DNA of 64,000 nt from Microscillaceae bacterium (GTDB lineage: Bacteria > Bacteroidota > Bacteroidia > Cytophagales > Microscillaceae): NCBI GenBank assembly GCA_011390205.1, contig JAABSX010000005.1, positions 83,090 to 147,089 of the forward strand, given 5' to 3'. Shown here piece by piece: positions 18,738 through 28,085 of this stretch. Numbering within the stretch: position 1 is the first letter of the stretch; every line of letters begins with the position of its first letter. The notes under the pieces are model-generated. The model searched no databases. It was not told the origin of the DNA and worked only from the letters and a program-made list of their open reading frames with translations. The position numbers and the translations under genes were made by a program.

Positions 18738-19385
18738 TTATTTCTTTCTGAGCACCATTAGTCCATCTCTGAGGGGCAGCAAGATATTTTCTACCCGCTC
18801 GTCTTCTTGTATCCGCTGGTTAAAAGCCATCATATGTTGGGTTTTTCCATCATTTTTCTTGACTTCTGTCAGTACCTTTCCACTCCACAGCACATTGTCA
18901 ATCAGTATAAAACTCCCTGATGAGAGTTTGGGCAAGAGCATTTCGTAGTAGGTCAGGTTATTTTTTTTGTCGGCATCTATGAATACCAAGTCAAAAGAGA
19001 TATTCAGAGTAGGGATAATCTCTAAGGCATCTCCTATGTGCAGTTTTATGCACGCTGTCATGTGGGCTTTAGAGATAAATTTCTCGACAATGCTTTGACG
19101 CTCAGGGTTTATTTCTATGGTGTGGAGTGTGCCTCCTTCTTGCAAGCCTTCTGCAAGACAGATGGCAGCGTAGCCCGTGTAAGTACCTATCTCGAGGATG
19201 TGCCTAGGGCGAATCATGTGAGAAACCATAGAAAGAAACCGCCCTTGTGTATGCCCTGAAAGCATTCTAGGGGAGAGTACTTTGCTGTGTGTTTCTCTAT
19301 TGAGTGCTGCAAGAAGCTCAGGTTCGGGGCTTGTGTGTGCTTCTAAATAGGCTTCTAAAACGGGCGAGAACAATGGTTCTTTCAT
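18738..19385 (-). CDS. SAM-dependent O-methyltransferase (catechol-type)
   Basis: 215 residues of the class I O-methyltransferase 3 family. The SAM loop is ILEIGTYTGYAA; the metal-binding region includes FIDADKKN and the LIDNVLWSG segment typical of Mg-dependent catechol or caffeoyl-CoA type enzymes. The substrate is not predictable. It lies 12 bp downstream of the M16 peptidase gene on the same strand, so the two are probably co-transcribed. Confidence 0.9.
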   Translation of the reverse strand: MKEPLFSPVLEAYLEAHTSPEPELLAALNRETHSKVLSPRMLSGHTQGRFLSMVSHMIRPRHILEIGTYTGYAAICLAEGLQEGGTLHTIEINPERQSIVEKFISKAHMTACIKLHIGDALEIIPTLNISFDLVFIDADKKNNLTYYEMLLPKLSSGSFILIDNVLWSGKVLTEVKKNDGKTQHMMAFNQRIQEDERVENILLPLRDGLMVLRKK

Positions 19386-19397
19386 ATTTTTCGGGTT

Positions 19398-20645
19398 TTA
19401 GGATTCGGGCAAATATGTCAAAATACTTAAACTATCTTCTTGCAGGGTTTCATTGGCTACTTCTAAAATATTTTCGGCAGTGATGCTTCTAATCTCTTGG
19501 ATAATAGACTCAATGGTTTCTATTTTTTGCATATCCAAGAGGCTTTTGCCCATCATCAGCATAAAACTCTGATTGCTTTCTTCTGCCATCGCAAGCTGCC
19601 CCAAGAGCTGTTCTTTGGCTTGGTGTAGCTGGATTTTGCCTAGCTTCGTTTCTCTCAATATTTTGAATGCTTTGAGCACTTCGGCTTGGCTTTTGGCCAA
19701 GTGCTTCTCTTCGGTAGCAAAAGAAACAGAAAACAAACCCGTATCTACATAAGGCTGGTAATTAGACTCTACCGAATAGACATAGCCCAGCTTTTCACGC
19801 AAGACCAGATTAAGGCGAGAGTTAAGCCCAGGCCCACCGAGGAGGTTATGAATCAAAAAGAAAGGCAAGCGTTTGGGGTGATGCAGAGAATACGCCGTAT
19901 TGCCGATTGCACAGTGTGCTTGGGTGGCATTGTAGTTTTTTTGCACCCTCTTTGCTTGGTAGCCTTCAAAGGGCAAAGAGATTTTTTTGCCCTCTCTTGC
20001 TGGAATGGGAGCAATGTACCTTTCTGCCAGTTTAAGTATTTTTTTAAAGGGAATATTACCCACAGAAGAGAAAATAATCTGATTTGTGTTGATATTTTCT
20101 TGGATAAACTGACAAAAATCTTCTCTTCTGAACGATTTTAAACTGTCTTGGGTACCCAATATATTGTTGCCCAGAGGGTGTTTATCAAAAATAAGTCCGT
20201 CAAAATCATCCTGAATGGCATCTTCGGGGGAGTCAAGGTACATGGCCATTTCTTCCAAAATCACATTTCGCTCTCGCTCTATCTGATTTTCAGGAAAAAT
20301 AGAATTGAATGTAATATCTGTCAGTAGTTCTACGGCTTTCTCATAATGAGAATGAAGCAAAGAGGCATAAAAGCATATTTTTTCTTTGGTGGTGTAGGCA
20401 TTTAGCTCTCCCCCAAGAGATTCTAATCGGTTGATGATGTGAAACGCCTTTCGCTTTTTTGTTCCTTTAAAAGCCATGTGTTCCCAGAAGTGAGCCATTC
20501 CTAACTGGTGCGGCTTCTCATCACGGCTGCCTATGTCTAAGATAAATCCGCAGTGTGCTATTTGAGTATGGGCTACGGTTTTGTGTACTACACGGATGCC
20601 ATTGGGCAAGGTGCAGGTCTCGTAAAAATCGTTCATTTTTACCAA
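19398..20645 (-). CDS. M16 family zinc peptidase
   Basis: 415 residues, one M16 half pair (N- and C-domains). The inverted zinc motif HFWEH lies at residues 52-56 (His52, Glu55, His56), with the third zinc ligand Glu in the downstream NVILEEM helix. The R/Y substrate-binding region of the C-domain (LGYVYSV) is present, so it is predicted active. The start may be Met1 or Met4 (MNDFYETC). There is no signal peptide, so it is likely cytoplasmic, as for the short bacterial processing-peptidase group. A good promoter box lies 20-50 bp upstream. Confidence 0.93.
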   Translation of the reverse strand: MVKMNDFYETCTLPNGIRVVHKTVAHTQIAHCGFILDIGSRDEKPHQLGMAHFWEHMAFKGTKKRKAFHIINRLESLGGELNAYTTKEKICFYASLLHSHYEKAVELLTDITFNSIFPENQIERERNVILEEMAMYLDSPEDAIQDDFDGLIFDKHPLGNNILGTQDSLKSFRREDFCQFIQENINTNQIIFSSVGNIPFKKILKLAERYIAPIPAREGKKISLPFEGYQAKRVQKNYNATQAHCAIGNTAYSLHHPKRLPFFLIHNLLGGPGLNSRLNLVLREKLGYVYSVESNYQPYVDTGLFSVSFATEEKHLAKSQAEVLKAFKILRETKLGKIQLHQAKEQLLGQLAMAEESNQSFMLMMGKSLLDMQKIETIESIIQEIRSITAENILEVANETLQEDSLSILTYLPES

Positions 20646-20664
20646 ATTATATTTTTTTGAGTTG

Positions 20665-20694
20665 CAAAGCTAATGATTTCAAGCCAAACCAAAA
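20665..20694 (-). promoter_or_regulatory. Bacteroidota-type promoter for the M16 peptidase operon
   Basis: Read on the minus strand, TTTTG is followed after 17 bases by TAGCTTTG, matching the Bacteroidota -33 (TTG) and -7 (TAnnTTTG) consensus, about 20 bp before the start codon. Confidence 0.6.
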
Positions 20695-21105
20695 CCCTTA
20701 GTGAAGCCTAAACCCCAAAAATGGATGGATAGTTTTTGTCGGGCTGTGCTGCTGGGCAAGCATTGCCAGGCTTTATGACATAAAAAAAATGACCGACTGG
20801 TTTGGGCACTGTGGCACTCAGGATTTTGCCTCAAAATTTTCTTGACTTTTCTCAATTTTTTAGTGCCAGTTAATTCTTTATAAATAGTGCAATTTATTTA
20901 GTTTGTATTATTTTTCATGTAGCATATTGATAGTTAGCACATTAGCAAAGTTAAATTTCTCTTTTTGGGCACCTTATCCGTTCCCTCTACTCAAGAGAGG
21001 GCATAAGGAAGTCAATTTGACTTGCATCCTTACCAAATCAACAAATGAGTACATTTACTTAATTTTGCTTCTTAAATTTTTCGTGGTTTCATTTTTTTGT
21101 AGTTT
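20695..21105. other. Intergenic region with nested inverted repeats
   Basis: No credible ORF lies here. At 20972-21008 there is a nested hairpin: outer CCTTAT/ATAAGG and inner CCCTCT/AGAGGG. It is followed immediately by a near-perfect palindrome AAGTCAA-T-TTGACTT at 21009-21023. The rest is AT-rich. A small plus-strand frame here has low-complexity content and is not a convincing gene. The structures could belong to a non-coding RNA or a degenerate mobile element. Confidence 0.45.
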
Positions 21106-21177
21106 TTTTGGCTTCCGTTTGAACAACTTAAAAAAAGCTTCAATAACACAAAATATGTGTGTGAGCGGAAGCCAAAA
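21106..21177. repeat. Inverted repeat, 12-bp arms
   Basis: TTTTGGCTTCCG at 21106-21117 is mirrored by CGGAAGCCAAAA at 21166-21177, with about 48 bases between. The arms are perfect. It could be a long hairpin in an RNA, or the ends of a tiny transposable element. It lies about 150 bp upstream of lolA. Confidence 0.55.
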
Positions 21178-21328
21178 CCTTGGATATTAAGCCTTTGATA
21201 GTCAGTTACTTATAATGTTACCAAACTTTAACTTAGTATTAACGCTTTCACAAAACTGAATATATGAACCTATGCTTCCTTTGTTCGTTTTGAAGAGCAA
21301 AAGAAACAGCAAAGAATCAAAAAATATT

Positions 21329-21979
21329 ATGAAAAAATTAGCATCCATTATTTTATTACTTCTCTTTATCTATGCACCTTATAGCCAAGCGCAGCAAGAC
21401 CCTAAGGCCAAGACAATCTTAGATGCAGTCAATCAAAAGTACAAAAGCCTGAAGGCCTTCCGAGCTTATTTTGTCTATACTATGCTCAGTCCCAACTCTG
21501 GAGTAAATGAATCCTTTGAGGGAAATATCGTGGTGAGAGGAAGCAAATTTTATCTACAACTCCCTGAGCAGCACGTCATCACAGATGCCAAAACACAATG
21601 GACATACATGAAAGATGGCAATGAGGTCAATATCTCCGAGTATGCCCCTGACAAGGATGAAATCACGCCTGATAAAATCTACGGAATCTATGAGCAAAAC
21701 TATGACTATGCCTATGTAGAAGAAATGACCGAAGACGGAAGAGCCTATCATATCATTGATTTAAAGCCTAAGAATAAAGATGCACATTCTTTTTTTAAGA
21801 TTCGACTGAAAATCGTGAAATCATCTAACTCTCTTAAAAGCTGGGAAATTTTTGAAAAGAACGCCAACAGATACACCTATTCTGTCAATAAATTTGAAGA
21901 AGTAAAAGTGCCTGATAGCTATTTTAAATACAATGCCTCGAAGTATCCTAGCAATCCTGAAGTAGTAGATTTACGCTAA
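21329..21979 (+). CDS. lolA: Outer-membrane lipoprotein carrier protein LolA-like
   Basis: I set the start at the ATG at 21329, which begins a clear signal peptide (MKKLASIILLLLFIY, cleavage near SQA-QQD); the frame runs 19 codons further upstream. The mature part has the LolA/LolB half-barrel features: an early KYKSLKAFRAYF helix-strand, FEGNIVVRGSKFYL, and Q.TYMKDGNEV. In Bacteroidota, LolA carries lipoproteins through the periplasm, often without a recognisable LolB. It is followed by pyrF with a 65-bp gap. Confidence 0.88.
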   Translation: MKKLASIILLLLFIYAPYSQAQQDPKAKTILDAVNQKYKSLKAFRAYFVYTMLSPNSGVNESFEGNIVVRGSKFYLQLPEQHVITDAKTQWTYMKDGNEVNISEYAPDKDEITPDKIYGIYEQNYDYAYVEEMTEDGRAYHIIDLKPKNKDAHSFFKIRLKIVKSSNSLKSWEIFEKNANRYTYSVNKFEEVKVPDSYFKYNASKYPSNPEVVDLR

Positions 21980-22044
21980 AAAATATAAATATTTGGAAAT
22001 TGGACGATTTAAAGTTAATTTTCACATCCAATTTCCGAATATTT

Positions 22045-22860
22045 ATGAACAAAACAGCACTTTATACCCAAATACTCCAGCTAGAATCGTACCTCTGTGT
22101 AGGGCTAGATACTGACCCGACACGCCTGCCTACACACCTACGGCACAAACCTGAAGGCATTTTGATTTTTAACAAAGCCATCATAGAGGCTACTCAAGCA
22201 CTTTGTGTCAGTTATAAAATCAATACAGCATTCTATGAGGCTCAAGGCACTGCAGGCTGGGAGATGATGGAAAAAACCCTCAAAATGATTCCTAAAGATA
22301 AGCTCATCATCGCTGATGCCAAGCGTGGCGACATAGGCAATACTGCCCAAGCCTACGCACAGGCTTTTTTTGAAGAGTTCTCTTTTGATGCCCTGACCAT
22401 AGCCCCTTACATGGGCGAGGATTCTGTGAAACCCTTCTTGGCAAACCCTGATAAATGGGCCATTTTGCTGGCACTCACTTCTAATCAAGGAAGCCAAGAT
22501 TTTCAGATGCTTCGCCTAAAGACGGGTGAGCTACTCTATGAGAAGGTGCTAGAAAAAGCTGCCACCTGGGGCAGTGCCGAGCAGATGATGTTCGTGGTAG
22601 GAGCTACACAAGCGGCTTTGCTTCCTCGCATTCGCAGGATTGTTCCTGGGCATTTTTTGCTTGTGCCAGGAGTGGGTGCACAGGGTGGAAGCCTAGAAGA
22701 TGTCTCTAAATACGGAATGAATGCACAAGTAGGGCTGCTTATCAATGCTTCACGCAGCATCCTATATGCCTCTTCTGGAGAAGACTATGCTGAAGCTGCC
22801 CGAGCAGAAGCCCTCAAAATACAGCAAAGCATGAAAATCTGCCTAGACAAATACCTCTAG
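22045..22860 (+). CDS. pyrF: Orotidine 5'-phosphate decarboxylase
   Basis: 271 residues from the ATG at 22045; the frame begins 15 codons upstream, but the ATG start fits the family. It catalyses OMP to UMP, the last step of de novo UMP synthesis. The catalytic motif DAKRGDIGNT starts at Asp91, with Lys93 and Asp96. GVGAQGG and the AsR-containing C-terminal phosphate loop (INASRSILYA) complete the site. The length of about 270 and the PYMGEDSV segment place it in the longer group 2 PyrF. pyrE is 7 kb away on the same strand. Confidence 0.96.
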   Translation: MNKTALYTQILQLESYLCVGLDTDPTRLPTHLRHKPEGILIFNKAIIEATQALCVSYKINTAFYEAQGTAGWEMMEKTLKMIPKDKLIIADAKRGDIGNTAQAYAQAFFEEFSFDALTIAPYMGEDSVKPFLANPDKWAILLALTSNQGSQDFQMLRLKTGELLYEKVLEKAATWGSAEQMMFVVGATQAALLPRIRRIVPGHFLLVPGVGAQGGSLEDVSKYGMNAQVGLLINASRSILYASSGEDYAEAARAEALKIQQSMKICLDKYL

Positions 22861-22868
22861 ATTCCAAT

Positions 22869-23798
22869 CTATTCGGGTATATATTTCAGCAAAATCACTT
22901 CGCTTTGGTCTAGGTCAGAGCGGAGAATGCGGATTTGTTTTTCTGTGCCGTCATCTACAGAAATGGCTGCTGTATTGGGGGTGATTTCTCCTAGGTTATG
23001 GGCATAGAGCATGAGGTAATTGTCTTTTTTGGAAGGGTCTAGAGTGATTTTGATTTGATGCCTTGTACCTGTCAAAGTATAATCTTCTAAAATAGATTCT
23101 TCATTGAGATACAATGAAATCACATCTCCGTCTATTTCTTTGTGGTCCCAGACCTCAAGGGTGAGTATGGCTTGCCGAACCTCTACGGGGAGCTGGCTTT
23201 CACGCGTGATACGCCCCTGAAAGGTATTTTCTGTCTGAATCTCCGAAGGGACAAGAGAATTTTCTGGTTCTTCTTCTTTTTTTGTTTGGGGTTCTTGGCT
23301 TTCTTTTTGAGTAGATGCTTGTTCTTCTTGGACAATAAGGGGGAGGCTTTCTTCCACTTTTATAAGCTGTGGGCGGCTCACCCAAAGTTTGCCTGGTGTG
23401 CAGTTTCCTTCTTTGCTCCAGCCCTGCCAGTTGCCTTGCAGGTATTCATAGCCCTTATGCAGACTAAGCATTAGTAATCCCTTCTTAAGACACCAAAAAG
23501 CCTGTTTTTTGATTTTTTGGTCAATGATTTTGAGTTCTTTAAATTCTATGAAATTTCCTCTTGCTGTGCCTTCTAAGCTGAGGTTGGCAAAGTGTCCATC
23601 TACAGTGATTTTAGAAATTCCTTGTATGAGATTGCCTTTTTGAGTGAGCTGTAGCTCAAAATCATATTCTCTGTATAATCCACCTACTTCTTGGCTGAGT
23701 TTTCCTCGCCAGACTCCAGATACATCTTGCCCCCATACATTTTGAGAGAAAATAAAAAAATTAAAAGCCAATAACAAGGAGCTGTAAAGAATTTTCAT
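22869..23798 (-). CDS. Secreted protein of unknown function
   Basis: 309 residues. Residues 1-23 are a signal peptide (cleavage near VWGQ-DVSG). Residues about 25-140 contain alternating strands starting GVWRGKL, with repeated G.I...F/L patterns suggesting a lipocalin-like or Ig-like beta domain. Residues about 150-195 are a Q/E/P-rich linker. Residues about 200-309 are a second beta domain with VWDHKEIDGDVISLYLN, a pattern found in Bacteroidota extracellular proteins. No catalytic motif is visible. It ends 8 bp from convergent pyrF. Confidence 0.75.
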   Translation of the reverse strand: MKILYSSLLLAFNFFIFSQNVWGQDVSGVWRGKLSQEVGGLYREYDFELQLTQKGNLIQGISKITVDGHFANLSLEGTARGNFIEFKELKIIDQKIKKQAFWCLKKGLLMLSLHKGYEYLQGNWQGWSKEGNCTPGKLWVSRPQLIKVEESLPLIVQEEQASTQKESQEPQTKKEEEPENSLVPSEIQTENTFQGRITRESQLPVEVRQAILTLEVWDHKEIDGDVISLYLNEESILEDYTLTGTRHQIKITLDPSKKDNYLMLYAHNLGEITPNTAAISVDDGTEKQIRILRSDLDQSEVILLKYIPE

Positions 23799-23931
23799 TT
23801 GGATAGTATTTATCTATGAGTACGAAATTAATAGGCGAAAATTACAATGAAATTTGAAAGCCAATGGATTTAATGTAGAGATTTGTCATGAATTTTCCAC
23901 TCCATTCAAAACAATTTCTCTCGAAAAAAGC

Positions 23932-23939
23932 TATTTTTG
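23932..23939 (+). promoter_or_regulatory. Possible -7 box for nuoD
   Basis: TATTTTTG matches TAnnTTTG and lies 25 bp upstream of the chosen nuoD ATG. No clear -33 element is seen. Confidence 0.35.
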
Positions 23940-23963
23940 AAAACCTTGAAAACTGATATACCC

Positions 23964-25226
23964 ATGAAGCCCAACGAACTCAATATCCCTGACGAAAGCA
24001 AACGCTCTGCTCAAAAAGAGATTCAATATGTTTTTGAGAAAGACAACCTCCTTAAATCAGAACCCAATAAATACAAACTCGAAGATTTAAAATCAGAGGA
24101 AATGATTTTGAGCATAGGGCCTCAGCACCCCTCTACACACGGTGTATTGCGGATAGAGGTCATCACCAGAGGAGAAATAGTGGTGGATGTAGTGCCTCAT
24201 TTGGGCTATCTGCACCGCTGCTTTGAGAAGCATGCCGAAAGTCTGCCCTTCAATCAAATTATCCCTTATGTGGATAGAATGGATTATGTAGCTGCCATGA
24301 ACTCTGAGCATGCCTACGCAATGGGTGTAGAAAAAATGCTTGGCATCACTGAGCAAATCCCCAAAAGAGTGGAGTTTATCCGAGTTTTGGTGGCGGAGAT
24401 GAACCGTTTGGCTTCTCATTTTGTGGCTTTGGGTACGTATGGGGTGGACATTGGTGCTTTTACGCCTTTCTTATGGATGATGCGAGATAGAGAACACATT
24501 ATGCGTCTGCTTGAGTGGATTTGTGGGGCAAGGATGCTCTATAACTATATCTGGGTAGGAGGGCTGTTTTATGATTTGCCTGTGGGCTTTGAGGAGCGTT
24601 GTCTTGAATTTATTAAATACCTCAAGCCCAAACTGCTAGAAACTCAAGAACTTTTGATTGAAAATAAAATCTTTATCCAGCGTACTGCCAATGTAGGCGT
24701 ACTGCCGATGGGTTTGGCGATTAATTATGGTGTCTCAGGGCCTATGTTGAGGGCTTCGGGGCTAAAATATGACCTCAGGCGTGTGGACGGCTATTCTGTC
24801 TATCCTGAGCTTGAGTTTGAAATACCGATAGGCAAGGGCGAAATGGGTACGACAGGAGACTGCTGGGATCGCACTTGGGTTCGCTTGCAAGAGTGCTATG
24901 AGTCGGTGCATATCATCGCCCAATGCCTCGAGAGGCTCACTACTGACCACAAACGCACTCGTGATTTTGACCCACAGGCACTTGTCCCTAAGAAAATCAG
25001 ACCTAAGGCGATGGATTTTTATGTGCGTGCCGAAAACCCTAAAGGTGAACTTGGCTTTTTCTTTCGCACTGATGGGCGGAGTGATGTGCCTGTACGTTGC
25101 AAGGCCCGTTCTTGCTGTTTTAGCAATCTTTCTGTATTGCCCGAAATCTCTAGGGGTTCGATGATTGCTGATTTGATTGCCATCATTGGTTCTATTGATT
25201 TTGTGCTTGGAGAGGTGGATAGGTAG
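23964..25226 (+). CDS. nuoD: NADH-quinone oxidoreductase subunit D
   Basis: 420 residues from the ATG at 23964; the frame opens at a TTG 27 bases earlier that overlaps a likely promoter box. Family hallmarks are present: [12 protein letters not shown], the quinone-site region with HLGYLHRC, the SEHAYA helix, and the terminal [10 protein letters not shown]. This 49-kDa-type subunit of complex I lines the quinone pocket together with NuoB. No other nuo gene is adjacent; nuoB lies alone 28 kb downstream. A residual 40-aa N-terminal extension is charged and probably flexible. Confidence 0.97.
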   Translation: MKPNELNIPDESKRSAQKEIQYVFEKDNLLKSEPNKYKLEDLKSEEMILSIGPQHPSTHGVLRIEVITRGEIVVDVVPHLGYLHRCFEKHAESLPFNQIIPYVDRMDYVAAMNSEHAYAMGVEKMLGITEQIPKRVEFIRVLVAEMNRLASHFVALGTYGVDIGAFTPFLWMMRDREHIMRLLEWICGARMLYNYIWVGGLFYDLPVGFEERCLEFIKYLKPKLLETQELLIENKIFIQRTANVGVLPMGLAINYGVSGPMLRASGLKYDLRRVDGYSVYPELEFEIPIGKGEMGTTGDCWDRTWVRLQECYESVHIIAQCLERLTTDHKRTRDFDPQALVPKKIRPKAMDFYVRAENPKGELGFFFRTDGRSDVPVRCKARSCCFSNLSVLPEISRGSMIADLIAIIGSIDFVLGEVDR

Positions 25227-25361
25227 CAGAAGGAATCAAAAATAAACTATTCTGAATCACTGCCTAAATAGCTCACTGACCATAGACTGAGGTAGCTGTA
25301 AAGTGATAAGATTGATGATTTTTTAATATCTTTGTGCATCATCACTTTAAAACAACACTCT

Positions 25362-26270
25362 ATGCTCGAGACCCTGACCCAATGCCCTATTTGTGGACAT
25401 ACAGAAGCACAATTATTTACAGAAGCCCAAGATTTTACGGTAAGCCAAGAGATTTTTAAGATAGTGCAGTGCCAAGAATGTACTTTTTGCTATACCAACC
25501 CTCGCCCTGATTTTAAGAGTATTGCCAAATATTATGACTCGGAGGCATACATTTCTCATAGCAATACCAAAAAAGGGCTTACGAGCCGACTGTATCAGTG
25601 GGTAAGACAAAGTGCCTTGAAAGAAAAAAGTCAGTTGGTAGCACGGTTAAGTGGTTTTCACCCCGAAAAACAACTGAAAATCTTAGACTATGGCTGCGGC
25701 ACGGGGGAGTTTCTGAATACTTGCCGAAAAGAAGGCTGGAGAATAGATGGCGTAGAACCCAACCAAGCCGCTAGACAACAAGCAGAGAAACTCACAGGGC
25801 TATTTATCCAAGAAGATTTATTTTCTGAACACTTCACCACAGAAAGCTATTCGGTGATTACACTTTGGCATGTGCTTGAGCATGTGCATGCCTTGCAAGA
25901 AACCTTAGAAAGACTCAAGAGCCTACTTTGCCCTGAGGGGATATTGTTGCTTGCGCTTCCAAACCGCAAAACTTGGGAGGCTCAAAAATTTGGGAGCTAC
26001 TGGGCGGCTTATGATGTGCCACGGCATTTGTATCACTTTTCACCCACAGATGTAGCAAACCTTGCCAAGAAACATCACTTCGAGATACAAGAAATGCTTC
26101 CGATGTATTATGATGCTTATTATGTCAGCCTGCTGAGTGAAAAGTACAAAAGCCAAAAGACCAATTTTTTCAAAGGCTTCTGGCAGGGGTGGCAATCTAA
26201 CCAGCACGCCAAAAAAACAAACCAATACTCAAGCTTAATATATGTTTTGAAGAAAAAAGCACAGTCTTAA
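25362..26270 (+). CDS. Class I SAM methyltransferase with N-terminal zinc ribbon
   Basis: 302 residues from the ATG at 25362. The N-terminus has a zinc-ribbon pattern CPICG then CQECTFCYTNPRPDF. The methyltransferase core follows, with the SAM motif ILDYGCGTGEF, acidic loop VEPNQAA and post-motif LWHVLEHV. This layout matches Bacteroidota proteins of the methyltransferase_11/23 type that act on glycans or small molecules. The substrate is unknown. The gene is flanked by nuoD and a small minus-strand gene, with no obvious pathway partner. Confidence 0.88.
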   Translation: MLETLTQCPICGHTEAQLFTEAQDFTVSQEIFKIVQCQECTFCYTNPRPDFKSIAKYYDSEAYISHSNTKKGLTSRLYQWVRQSALKEKSQLVARLSGFHPEKQLKILDYGCGTGEFLNTCRKEGWRIDGVEPNQAARQQAEKLTGLFIQEDLFSEHFTTESYSVITLWHVLEHVHALQETLERLKSLLCPEGILLLALPNRKTWEAQKFGSYWAAYDVPRHLYHFSPTDVANLAKKHHFEIQEMLPMYYDAYYVSLLSEKYKSQKTNFFKGFWQGWQSNQHAKKTNQYSSLIYVLKKKAQS

Positions 26271-26284
26271 TGCACTTGTGATGT

Positions 26285-26461
26285 TTATAGGTCTTGTTGT
26301 TCTTCGGTCATATTACGAAGCATGGCCTTTACATAATGCCGATTGCGTCTGTTTTTACGAGATTTGGCACGCTTGGCTTGGCGTTTGTCCACTACATAAT
26401 CTTCAAAATCTGAAGCCTTCTGGATTTGATGTGTTTTATTGATTTTAGTACGCTTAGGCAT
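26285..26461 (-). CDS. Small basic protein, 58 aa
   Basis: I set the start at the ATG at 26461 (MPKRTKINKT); the frame extends upstream, but that part lacks protein character and overlaps the NUDIX gene. The protein is rich in Lys and Arg (KRQAKRAKSRKNRRNR), with an acidic patch (DFEDYVVD) and a short acidic tail. It resembles small conserved hypotheticals of the phylum that could bind nucleic acid or ribosomes, but I do not recognise a family. It ends 14 bp from the convergent methyltransferase. Confidence 0.55.
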   Translation of the reverse strand: MPKRTKINKTHQIQKASDFEDYVVDKRQAKRAKSRKNRRNRHYVKAMLRNMTEEQQDL

Positions 26462-26632
26462 ATAAGCAATGATTTTTTTGATGAGGTGTATATTTTTTTG
26501 TAACTTATTGCTTGTCAGTGTTTTATACTTTAAAAAACAACATAAACTGATTTCGGACACTCCATACACTTGATGACAGCATAGAAATATTTTGAATACA
26601 TAAAAAGTTTTAACTCTCAAAAAAACAGACAA

Positions 26633-27127
26633 ATGCACCCAATTAAAAAAGAAATACAAGCGGTCTTTGGGAATAGACTCAGAATACGGGTCAGTGGGAT
26701 ACTGATAGAAAATGAGCAAGTACTAATGGTGAAGCACAACCATATCGGCATGGAAGGCTATCTCTGGGCAGCCCCAGGCGGCGGCTTAAAGTATGCCGAA
26801 TCTGCACATGAGGGGCTTCAAAGAGAATTTAGAGAAGAAACAGGCTTGGAAATATTCATACAAAGATTTTTATTTGTAAATGAATACCTAGAGCCTCCAC
26901 TGCATGCCATAGAGCTTTTTTTTGAGGTAAAACAAGTGGCAGGAACGCTGCAAAAAGGAGCAGACCCTGAGATGCCCCAAGATGCTCAGATGATTCAGGA
27001 AGTGAGATTTTTAAGCATTGAAGAGATTCAGCAGGAAAATCTCTCAAATTTGCACCAAGTTTTTCGGAATATTCCAAAAATTTCTTTTATTTTGAAAAAA
27101 AAAGGGTATTATTACTCAAATAACTAA
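26633..27127 (+). CDS. NUDIX hydrolase
   Basis: 164 residues. The Nudix box GX5EX7REUXEEXGU is perfect at residues 50-72 (Gly50, Glu56, Arg64-Glu65, Glu68-Glu69, Gly71). The enzyme should hydrolyse a nucleoside diphosphate linked to another group, with Mg; the substrate is not predictable. It shares a divergent promoter region with the 58-aa gene and lies just upstream of a membrane-anchored hypothetical. Confidence 0.93.
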   Translation: MHPIKKEIQAVFGNRLRIRVSGILIENEQVLMVKHNHIGMEGYLWAAPGGGLKYAESAHEGLQREFREETGLEIFIQRFLFVNEYLEPPLHAIELFFEVKQVAGTLQKGADPEMPQDAQMIQEVRFLSIEEIQQENLSNLHQVFRNIPKISFILKKKGYYYSNN

Positions 27128-27172
27128 AAAATTAGGTTTCTGATTCACTAACAAATTTAATTGATTAATACA

Positions 27173-27943
27173 ATGATAACAAGAATAATTACCGCAGTTT
27201 TAGTGATTGCTTCTCTCTTCCTTGCGTATTTGCTCTACAGCAATGTTAAAGGCCCCGTAGATGAAAAGCAATACATCAGCAGTATTGAGAAGCAAAACAT
27301 CGCCAAACTCAAATTTGTAAGAGATTTACAAGGCATGTATCTCAGTAAGTATGGCAAATACTGCGGCAACTGGGACGAACTCACCAAGTTTGCCCAATCT
27401 GGACAAGTGCCTAACATACAGATTACAGAAAAAGCCTACCTAGATGATGGCAGCGGTCAAGAAAAAGTAAAACAAGTTATCGATACACTCGGAATGATTT
27501 CGGTCAGTGACAGTTTGTCCTCACAATACCCCAATATAAACATTGGCCAAATCAGCAAGGCTGCTGGCACCAATAAGCAGTTTACACTCTATGCAGGTGT
27601 CGTAACCTCTGGAAATGTATCTCTCAATGTATTTGAAGTAAGAGATGAATACCCCATCAACCCTGAAAGAGGTGCTCAATTTAATGACAAAGAAGAGCCT
27701 TACTCTGTAACAAGCCTTATCAAACATTTTACTAAAAGATCAGAAGAAGTTACCCAAGAGGCCATCGAGATACAAAGAAAAATGAAAGGCAAAACAGACA
27801 AAGAAAATCAAGGACTACAAGAAGAACTAGACGAAGTTAGCAAATACATTAACCTGTATAGCAAAAGAATCGAGCAATTAGAATCTGCGCCTTTGCGTGT
27901 AGGCTCTCGCACTGAGGCAAGCACCGCAGGCAACTGGGAATAA
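27173..27943 (+). CDS. Membrane-anchored protein of unknown function
   Basis: 256 residues from the ATG at 27173; a TTG lies four codons upstream. One N-terminal membrane segment (about 3-23) is followed by a helix with the pattern KFVRDLQGMYLSKYGKYC. That arrangement recalls the N-terminal helix of pseudopilin-like proteins, but no processing site or other pilin mark is clear. The middle is beta-rich and the C-terminal third is a charged coiled coil. It ends in a strong terminator and precedes the DUF3822 gene. Confidence 0.65.
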   Translation: MITRIITAVLVIASLFLAYLLYSNVKGPVDEKQYISSIEKQNIAKLKFVRDLQGMYLSKYGKYCGNWDELTKFAQSGQVPNIQITEKAYLDDGSGQEKVKQVIDTLGMISVSDSLSSQYPNINIGQISKAAGTNKQFTLYAGVVTSGNVSLNVFEVRDEYPINPERGAQFNDKEEPYSVTSLIKHFTKRSEEVTQEAIEIQRKMKGKTDKENQGLQEELDEVSKYINLYSKRIEQLESAPLRVGSRTEASTAGNWE

Positions 27944-27959
27944 AACCCTAAAGACAAAG

Positions 27960-27997
27960 GCATGTATGACACTAGAAAAGCATACATGCTTTTTTTA
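27960..27997 (+). terminator. Rho-independent terminator
   Basis: GCATGTATG and CATACATGC form a 9-bp stem with a 12-base loop, followed by a run of seven T, 17 bases after the preceding stop codon. Confidence 0.85.
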
Positions 27998-28085
27998 TAC
28001 ACTACTTTACTTTGAGTAAGATTTTGAGTAATAATTTTAAAGCATCAAACCCTCGCTTCTTTCAGATACACAACCCTCAATTAGT

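Noticed and set aside
19686..20141. Plus-strand 151-codon frame
   Set aside because: It is antisense to the M16 peptidase gene, which has clear catalytic motifs.
20903..21190. Plus-strand 95-codon frame upstream of lolA
   Set aside because: It crosses the inverted repeats and is Phe/Leu/Ser-rich without motifs, so it is more likely chance.
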